This document shows, piece by piece, positions 49,794-54,664 of a stretch of 54,664 nucleotides of DNA. The notes under the pieces were generated by a model. It saw nothing but the letters and a program-made list of their open reading frames with translations, was not told the origin of the DNA and ran no database searches. Every line of letters begins with the position of its first letter. Positions within the stretch are counted from its first letter, which is position 1. The translations under genes were made by a program, and so were the position numbers. The stretch comes from an uncultured Bacilli bacterium (GTDB taxonomy: Bacteria > Bacillota_I > Bacilli_A > RF39 > UBA660). The stretch covers positions 1-54,664 of the forward strand of contig CAJUJA010000001.1 of the NCBI GenBank assembly GCA_910586635.1, given 5' to 3'.

Positions 49794-50261
49794 ATGCGTA
49801 AAAGACGTGCAGTAAAAAGAGATGTTCTACCAGATCCTATTTATAAGTCAAAAGTAGTTACAAAATTAATTAATACGATTATGATAGATGGTAAAAAAGG
49901 AACAGCTCAATCTATACTATATGAAGCATTTGAAATTATAAAGCAAAAAACAGGTAATGACCCACTTGAGGTATTTAAACAAGCAATGGAAAATATAAAA
50001 CCTCAGCTTGAGGTAAAATCTCGTCGTGTTGGTGGATCTAATTATCAAGTACCTATAGAAGTTTCACCAGCTAGAAGTCAAGCATTAGCATTAAGATGGT
50101 TAGTTAAATATTCTCGTGAACGTGGTGGCAAGGGAATGGCTATCAATTTGGCAAATGAAATTATGGATGCAGCAAACGGAACAGGTGGAGCGGTTAAAAA
50201 ACGTGAAGATACACATAGAATGGCTGAGGCAAATAAAGCTTTCGCTCATTATAGATGGTAG
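49794..50261 (+). CDS. rpsG: 30S ribosomal protein S7
   Basis: 155 residues, standard. RKRRAVKRDVLPDPIYKSKV at the start and KREDTHRMAEANKAFAHYRW at the end. It binds the 3' major domain of 16S rRNA. AAAGGAGG precedes the ATG. Confidence 0.98.
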   Translation: MRKRRAVKRDVLPDPIYKSKVVTKLINTIMIDGKKGTAQSILYEAFEIIKQKTGNDPLEVFKQAMENIKPQLEVKSRRVGGSNYQVPIEVSPARSQALALRWLVKYSRERGGKGMAINLANEIMDAANGTGGAVKKREDTHRMAEANKAFAHYRW

Positions 50262-50275
50262 GAAAGGAGTAGGTT

Positions 50276-52345
50276 ATGGCAAGAGATACGTCTTTAGAAA
50301 AGACAAGAAATATTGGAATTATGGCACATATTGATGCTGGAAAAACAACAACAACTGAACGTGTATTATTCCATACAGGTGTTACCCATAAAATTGGTGA
50401 AACTCATGATGGTGAAAGCCAAATGGATTGGATGGCACAAGAACAAGAACGTGGTATTACGATTACTTCTGCGGCAACTACTGCTCATTGGAAGGGATAT
50501 CGTTTCAATATTATTGATACCCCAGGACACGTAGATTTTACAATTGAAGTTAGTCGTAGTCTTCGTGTATTAGATGGATCAGTAGCATTAATTGATGCAC
50601 AAGCAGGAGTAGAACCACAAACAGAGACTGTTTGGCGTCAAGCATCAGAGTTTAAGGTTCCTAGAATTATTTTTGCAAATAAAATGGATAAAATGGGAGC
50701 AAACTTTGAATACAGTTTAAAAACAATTGATGAGAGATTGGGAGTTAATGCAAAACCAATTGAATGGCCAATTGGTGCAGAATCAGAATTTAGAGGAGTT
50801 ATTGATTTAGTTACCATGAAAGCTTATGAATACGATGGTAAACAAGAAGAAAATGCTAAGGAAATTGATATTCCTGCTGATTTGGTTCAAATTGCTGAGG
50901 AAAAACGTAGTGAGCTTATTGAAGCAGTTGCCGAATTTGATGACGAAATGATGATGATTTATCTTGATGGTGGAGAGGTCAGCATCGATATGATTAAAAA
51001 GGCAATTCGTATTGGTACATTAAAAGCAGAATTCTTCCCAGTTATGTGTGGTACTGCTTTAGGAAACAAGGGAATTAAGTTACTTCTTGATGCAGTGATT
51101 GATTATTTACCAAGTCCACTAGATATAGCATCTATTAAGGGAACAGAACCAGATGGTAAGGAAGTAGAGAGACATCCTTCTGATACAGAACCATTTAGTG
51201 CCTTAGCATTTAAAGTAATGACAGATCCGTTTGTAGGACGTTTAACATTCTTTAGGGTCTATTCTGGACACTTATCAAGTGGTAGCTATGTACTTAACTC
51301 AACAAAGGGTTCAAAAGAACGAATTGGTCGTATCTTACAAATGCATGCAAATACTCGTAAAGAGATTAGTGATGTTTATACAGGAGATATTGCGGCAGCA
51401 GTAGGACTTAAGAATACTACTACAGGAGATACTTTATGTGACGATAAGAAGCCAGTAATTCTAGAAAGTTTAGTTGTTCCAGAACCAGTTATCCAACTTG
51501 CTGTTGAGCCAAAATCTAAGGGTGATCAGGATAAAATGGCCCTGGCTTTACAAAAACTTGCTGAGGAGGATCCTACATTTAAGGTTCATACTGATCATGA
51601 AACAGGGCAAACGGTAATTGCTGGTATGGGTGAATTACACTTAGATGTATTAGTAGATCGTATGAGGCGTGAATTTAATGTAGAGGCAAATGTTGGAGCA
51701 CCACAGGTTGCTTACCGTGAAACTATTAAACAGGTTGGAGAATGCGAAGGTAAATATATTAAACAATCTGGTGGACGTGGACAATATGGACACGTATGGG
51801 TTAAATTTGAACCAAATCCAGATAAGGGATATGAGTTTGTTGATCAAATAGTAGGAGGTGTAGTTCCTCGTGAGTATATTCCAGTCGTTGATAAGGGATT
51901 ACAGGAGGCTCTACAAACTGGTATTTTAGCAGGATATCCTATGATTGATGTAAAAGCTACTTTATATGATGGAAGTTATCATGATGTAGATTCTAATGAA
52001 ATGGCATTTAAAATAGCAGCAAGTCTAGCTTTAAAAGAAGCAAAGAATAAATGTAATCCAGTGCTTCTTGAACCAATTATGAAAGTAGATGTTACCACTC
52101 CAGAAGAGTATTTTGGAAATGTAATGGGTGATTTAACCGCAAGACGTGGAAAACCACTTGGTCAAGAGTCTCAAGGAAACGCTGTGAAATTAAGTGCAAT
52201 GGTTCCACTTTCAGAGATGTTTGGATATGCAACAAACCTTAGAAGTAATACTCAGGGACGTGCTACTTTTGTAATGTTCCCAGATCATTATGAAGAGGTA
52301 CCTAAAAATATTTCAGAAGAAATTATTAAAAAGAGTGGAAATTAA
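50276..52345 (+). CDS. fusA: Elongation factor G
   Basis: 689 residues. G1 AHIDAGKTTTTE, G2 RGITITSAATT, G3 DTPGHVDF, G4 NKMD. Domains II-V follow, including GMGELHLDVLVDRMRREF and the C-terminal GYATNLRSNTQGRATFVM. It catalyses translocation. The start is 14 bases after rpsG, with GGAAAGGAG. Confidence 0.98.
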   Translation: MARDTSLEKTRNIGIMAHIDAGKTTTTERVLFHTGVTHKIGETHDGESQMDWMAQEQERGITITSAATTAHWKGYRFNIIDTPGHVDFTIEVSRSLRVLDGSVALIDAQAGVEPQTETVWRQASEFKVPRIIFANKMDKMGANFEYSLKTIDERLGVNAKPIEWPIGAESEFRGVIDLVTMKAYEYDGKQEENAKEIDIPADLVQIAEEKRSELIEAVAEFDDEMMMIYLDGGEVSIDMIKKAIRIGTLKAEFFPVMCGTALGNKGIKLLLDAVIDYLPSPLDIASIKGTEPDGKEVERHPSDTEPFSALAFKVMTDPFVGRLTFFRVYSGHLSSGSYVLNSTKGSKERIGRILQMHANTRKEISDVYTGDIAAAVGLKNTTTGDTLCDDKKPVILESLVVPEPVIQLAVEPKSKGDQDKMALALQKLAEEDPTFKVHTDHETGQTVIAGMGELHLDVLVDRMRREFNVEANVGAPQVAYRETIKQVGECEGKYIKQSGGRGQYGHVWVKFEPNPDKGYEFVDQIVGGVVPREYIPVVDKGLQEALQTGILAGYPMIDVKATLYDGSYHDVDSNEMAFKIAASLALKEAKNKCNPVLLEPIMKVDVTTPEEYFGNVMGDLTARRGKPLGQESQGNAVKLSAMVPLSEMFGYATNLRSNTQGRATFVMFPDHYEEVPKNISEEIIKKSGN

Positions 52346-52364
52346 GAAAAAAGTATCAAAATAG

Positions 52365-52393
52365 TTGAAAAAACTTCAATTATTAGATAAAAT
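52365..52393 (+). promoter_or_regulatory. tuf promoter
   Basis: TTGAAA at 52365-52370 and TAAAAT at 52388-52393, spacer 17. It lets tuf be transcribed beyond the fusA message. Confidence 0.65.
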
Positions 52394-52425
52394 AGATTTT
52401 GTAATAAATAAGGAGGAAAAAAATT

Positions 52426-53610
52426 ATGGCAAAAGAAAAATTTGATCGTTCAAAACCACATGTTAACATTGGTACAATTGGACACGTAGATCATGGTAAA
52501 ACTACTACTACTGCCGCTATTACTTCAGTTTTAGCTGGTAAGAATGGTAATGAAAAAGTTGAGTTTGCAAATATTGATAAAGCACCAGAAGAAAGAGAAC
52601 GTGGTATTACTATTAATACTGCACATGTTGAATATAGTACTGATGCTAGACATTATGCACACGTAGACTGCCCAGGACATGCTGATTATGTTAAGAACAT
52701 GATTACAGGTGCTGCACAAATGGATGGAGCAATATTAGTTATTGCTGCTACTGATGGACCTATGGCACAAACTCGTGAACACATTTTACTTGCTCGTCAA
52801 GTTGGTGTACCTAAAATGGTTGTATTCATGAATAAGTGTGATATGGTTGATGATCCAGAACTACTTGATTTAGTAGAAATGGAAATTCGTGACTTATTAA
52901 ATGAGTATGAATTTGAAGGAGATGATACTCCAGTTATTCGTGGATCTGCTTTAAAAGCTCTTGAGGGTGATGCTGAATATGTTGGCAAGATTGAGGAGTT
53001 AATGAAAGCAGTTGATGAGTGGATTCCAACCCCTGAAAGAGATACTGATAAGCCATTCTTAATGAGCATTGAAGATGTATTTACTATTACAGGACGTGGA
53101 ACTGTTGTTACAGGACGTGTTGAACGTGGTAGATTAAATCTTAATGATGAAGTTGAGATTGTTGGTATTAAAGATACTCAAAAAACTGTTGTTACAGGAA
53201 TTGAAATGTTTAGAAAACAATTAGATTATGCTGAGGCTGGAGATAATGCAGGAGTATTATTACGTGGTATTGGTAGAGAAGATGTTGAACGTGGTCAAGT
53301 ACTTGCTAAACCAGGGAGTGTTACTCCACATCATAAATTCAAAGCTGCAGTATATGTACTAAGCAAAGAAGAAGGTGGACGTCATACGCCATTCTTCAAC
53401 AATTACCGTCCTCAATTCTATTTTAGAACTACAGATGTTACAGGAGTAATTAGTCTACCAGATGGTGTTGAAATGGTTATGCCAGGGGACAATGTAGATA
53501 TGGAAGTTGAGTTAATTCACTCAATTGCACTTGAACAAGGAACTAAGTTCTCTATTCGTGAGGGTGGACGTACTGTTGGTGCAGGAACTGTATCAGAAAT
53601 TGTCGAATAG
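52426..53610 (+). CDS. tuf: Elongation factor Tu
   Basis: 394 residues. G1 GHVDHGKTTTTAA, effector RGITINTAHVEY, DCPGHADYVKNMI, NKCDMVDD. Domains II and III are standard (FSIREGGRTVGAGTVSEI at the end). It delivers aminoacyl-tRNA. AAGGAGG precedes the ATG. Confidence 0.98.
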   Translation: MAKEKFDRSKPHVNIGTIGHVDHGKTTTTAAITSVLAGKNGNEKVEFANIDKAPEERERGITINTAHVEYSTDARHYAHVDCPGHADYVKNMITGAAQMDGAILVIAATDGPMAQTREHILLARQVGVPKMVVFMNKCDMVDDPELLDLVEMEIRDLLNEYEFEGDDTPVIRGSALKALEGDAEYVGKIEELMKAVDEWIPTPERDTDKPFLMSIEDVFTITGRGTVVTGRVERGRLNLNDEVEIVGIKDTQKTVVTGIEMFRKQLDYAEAGDNAGVLLRGIGREDVERGQVLAKPGSVTPHHKFKAAVYVLSKEEGGRHTPFFNNYRPQFYFRTTDVTGVISLPDGVEMVMPGDNVDMEVELIHSIALEQGTKFSIREGGRTVGAGTVSEIVE

Positions 53611-53678
53611 TAATTATGTAAAAAGCCAAAATTATGCAATGTCATTAATTTAAGAGGTATTGTGAATACGGAATTTAT

Positions 53679-53709
53679 AAGATAGAATTTAATGTTCTAT
53701 CTTTTTTTG
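53679..53709 (+). terminator. tuf terminator
   Basis: AAGATAGAA and TTCTATCTT pair perfectly around TTTAATG, followed by seven T. Confidence 0.92.
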
Positions 53710-53721
53710 ACATTCTAAGAT

Positions 53722-54202
53722 TTGTCAACTATCAATTTTAGTGTTATATTAATACTTAAAACACACGAGATTTGATTATTTTTAAAAAATTATCAAATAA
53801 TATGTTGATTTAGTATATAATATAAGCGTGGTTATGTGGTGGTAACTACTTATCCAATTGCTTACATAAAGCTAAAATTTTATGTAGAAGCTTTGTGGTA
53901 CAAGCAACTATGGCTGCGTAATGATGTTTCCTTCACTACGTTTTTCTCTATAATAAATTTCAATATCACTTTCATTCTTAGAAATAGCTGTAAGACTAAT
54001 AATATTAGGCCTATGTATGCCAATTAATCTAACTGGATATTCGGTTCACACACTTATTGATGCTATACTTTAATTTCAAATGGGAAAATGAATTCCATTT
54101 TTTAACATAATATAAATGCGGTCTTTCTTCATAACTAAATAGTTATATAAAGGCCTCATTCCCATGTTTAGGAAATGGGTCTATTGATTGATTTCTTTTT
54201 TA
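53722..54202 (+). other. Intergenic region with promoter and hairpins, no recognised gene
   Basis: A promoter-like TTGTCA (53722-53727)-17-TATATT (53745-53750) faces right, followed by a TTTGAT/ATCAAA hairpin near 53775-53803 and a second AT-rich -10 (TATAAT) near 53817. ACATAAA/TTTATGT near 53864 and an AATGG/CCATT hairpin with T-run near 54079-54102 could end a short transcript. A 63-codon frame here has neither a good start nor coding-like composition. It may encode a small RNA. Confidence 0.4.
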
Positions 54203-54231
54203 TTTACAAATCCAGCCAGGTGGTGTATACT
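54203..54231 (+). promoter_or_regulatory. Promoter of the second surface-protein gene
   Basis: TTTACA at 54203-54208 and TATACT at 54226-54231, spacer 17. It has the same architecture as the promoter at 21755 but lacks the G tract. Confidence 0.75.
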
Positions 54232-54266
54232 TTAAATATAAGAAGAATAGATATGGAGATATTGAA

Positions 54267-54664
54267 ATGGGAAATATATTGCAAAGGAATTATAAAATAA
54301 TATTTGGAGTAGTTATTGGACTTTTAATATCAGTAGTAGGGGCTTATGCGGCAACTACGTTGTCAAGTTCCGATATTTATTATGATAATTCAAAGTCAGG
54401 ATTAACCTCTACGAATTTAAATGGAGCAATTGATGAATTGTATGAAAAGTTTAATAATAAAGCGTGTAAAGTATTAAAGGGAACTGGAAGAAATACAAAC
54501 GATGAAATAATTTGTGGAACAGAAGAATTCTATGTATTATATCCATCAGGTGATTCTATTGCCGTATTAACGAAGTATCCTATTGAAGCTGGGGGTGCAA
54601 TTGTTGAAAGTAGAGAAGAGTTTCATGGTATAGGAGTAGTAGAACCTATTGAAAATCCATCCTA
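54267..54664 (+). CDS. Surface protein, same family as 21819 (partial)
   Basis: Open to the window end; 132 complete codons. GGAG lies nine bases before the ATG. The N-terminus has a signal segment at about 8-28 ending VGAYAATT and then the block YDNSKSGLTSTNLNGAIDEL, nearly identical to the gene at 21819. After residue ~55 the sequences diverge: here CKVLKGTGRN and ICGTEEFYVLYPSGDS, with a cysteine pair. A shared anchor with a variable exposed domain is the simplest reading. Confidence 0.75.
   Translation, partial: MGNILQRNYKIIFGVVIGLLISVVGAYAATTLSSSDIYYDNSKSGLTSTNLNGAIDELYEKFNNKACKVLKGTGRNTNDEIICGTEEFYVLYPSGDSIAVLTKYPIEAGGAIVESREEFHGIGVVEPIENPS

Noticed and set aside
53836..54027. Possible 63-codon protein in the gap after tuf
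   Set aside because: The start has no ribosome binding site, the composition is unlike neighbouring proteins, and hairpins run through it. Better explained as untranslated sequence.

Overview
The window is AT-rich, Gram-positive-type DNA from the Bacilli/Erysipelotrichia/mollicute-related part of the Firmicutes. I cannot name a genus. Pointers are the very A+T-rich codon use, AGGAGG-type ribosome binding sites, a Met T-box leader, sporulation genes (spoVT, yabG, yabP, yabQ, spoVG) and an Asn at the RpoB position equivalent to E. coli His526, a residue associated with naturally rifampicin-tolerant mollicutes.

The core genes follow the order of the origin-proximal B. subtilis chromosome: spoVT, metG, tatD, rsmA, yabG, veg, spoVG, yabP, yabQ, divIC, tilS, ftsH, dusB, lysS, clpC, cysS, mrnC, rlmB, sigH, secE, nusG, rplK, rplA, rplJ, rplL, rsmC, rpoB, rpoC, rpsL, rpsG, fusA, tuf. 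Nearly all are on the plus strand. Promoters of the TTGACA-17-TATAAT type, hairpin-U terminators and ribosomal-protein leaders are easy to see.

Accessory genes, mostly for envelope, secretion or signalling proteins, sit at the joints of this backbone. Between tatD and rsmA (4.5-8.4 kb) is a cassette of three paralogous SipW/TasA-type exported proteins, a SipW-like signal peptidase and two membrane proteins. Between ftsH and dusB (15.2-16.9 kb) are an HD-type hydrolase and a kinase-fold protein on the minus strand. Between lysS and clpC (20.3-22.8 kb) are a multi-pass transporter and a surface protein whose promoter spacer contains eight G. Between sigH and secE is a tail-anchored, possibly pseudokinase-like protein.

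Between rplL and rsmC/rpoB (33.4-39.9 kb) is a compact type VII secretion locus: FHA-FtsK/SpoIIIE EssC, a YukD ubiquitin-like protein, two WXG100-type proteins and a small acidic protein. Two divergently oriented, apparently untranslated RNA genes follow it, each with its own promoter and terminator. Between rpoC and rpsL are a single-pass membrane protein and a 51-residue prepilin-like peptide. After tuf, the window ends inside a second member of the surface-protein family.

The least explained parts are the two RNA genes at 39.35-39.88 kb, the reduced type VII locus embedded in the ribosomal/RNA polymerase region, and the G-tract promoter at 21.76 kb. I saw no rRNA, tRNA, CRISPR array, insertion sequence or phage gene.
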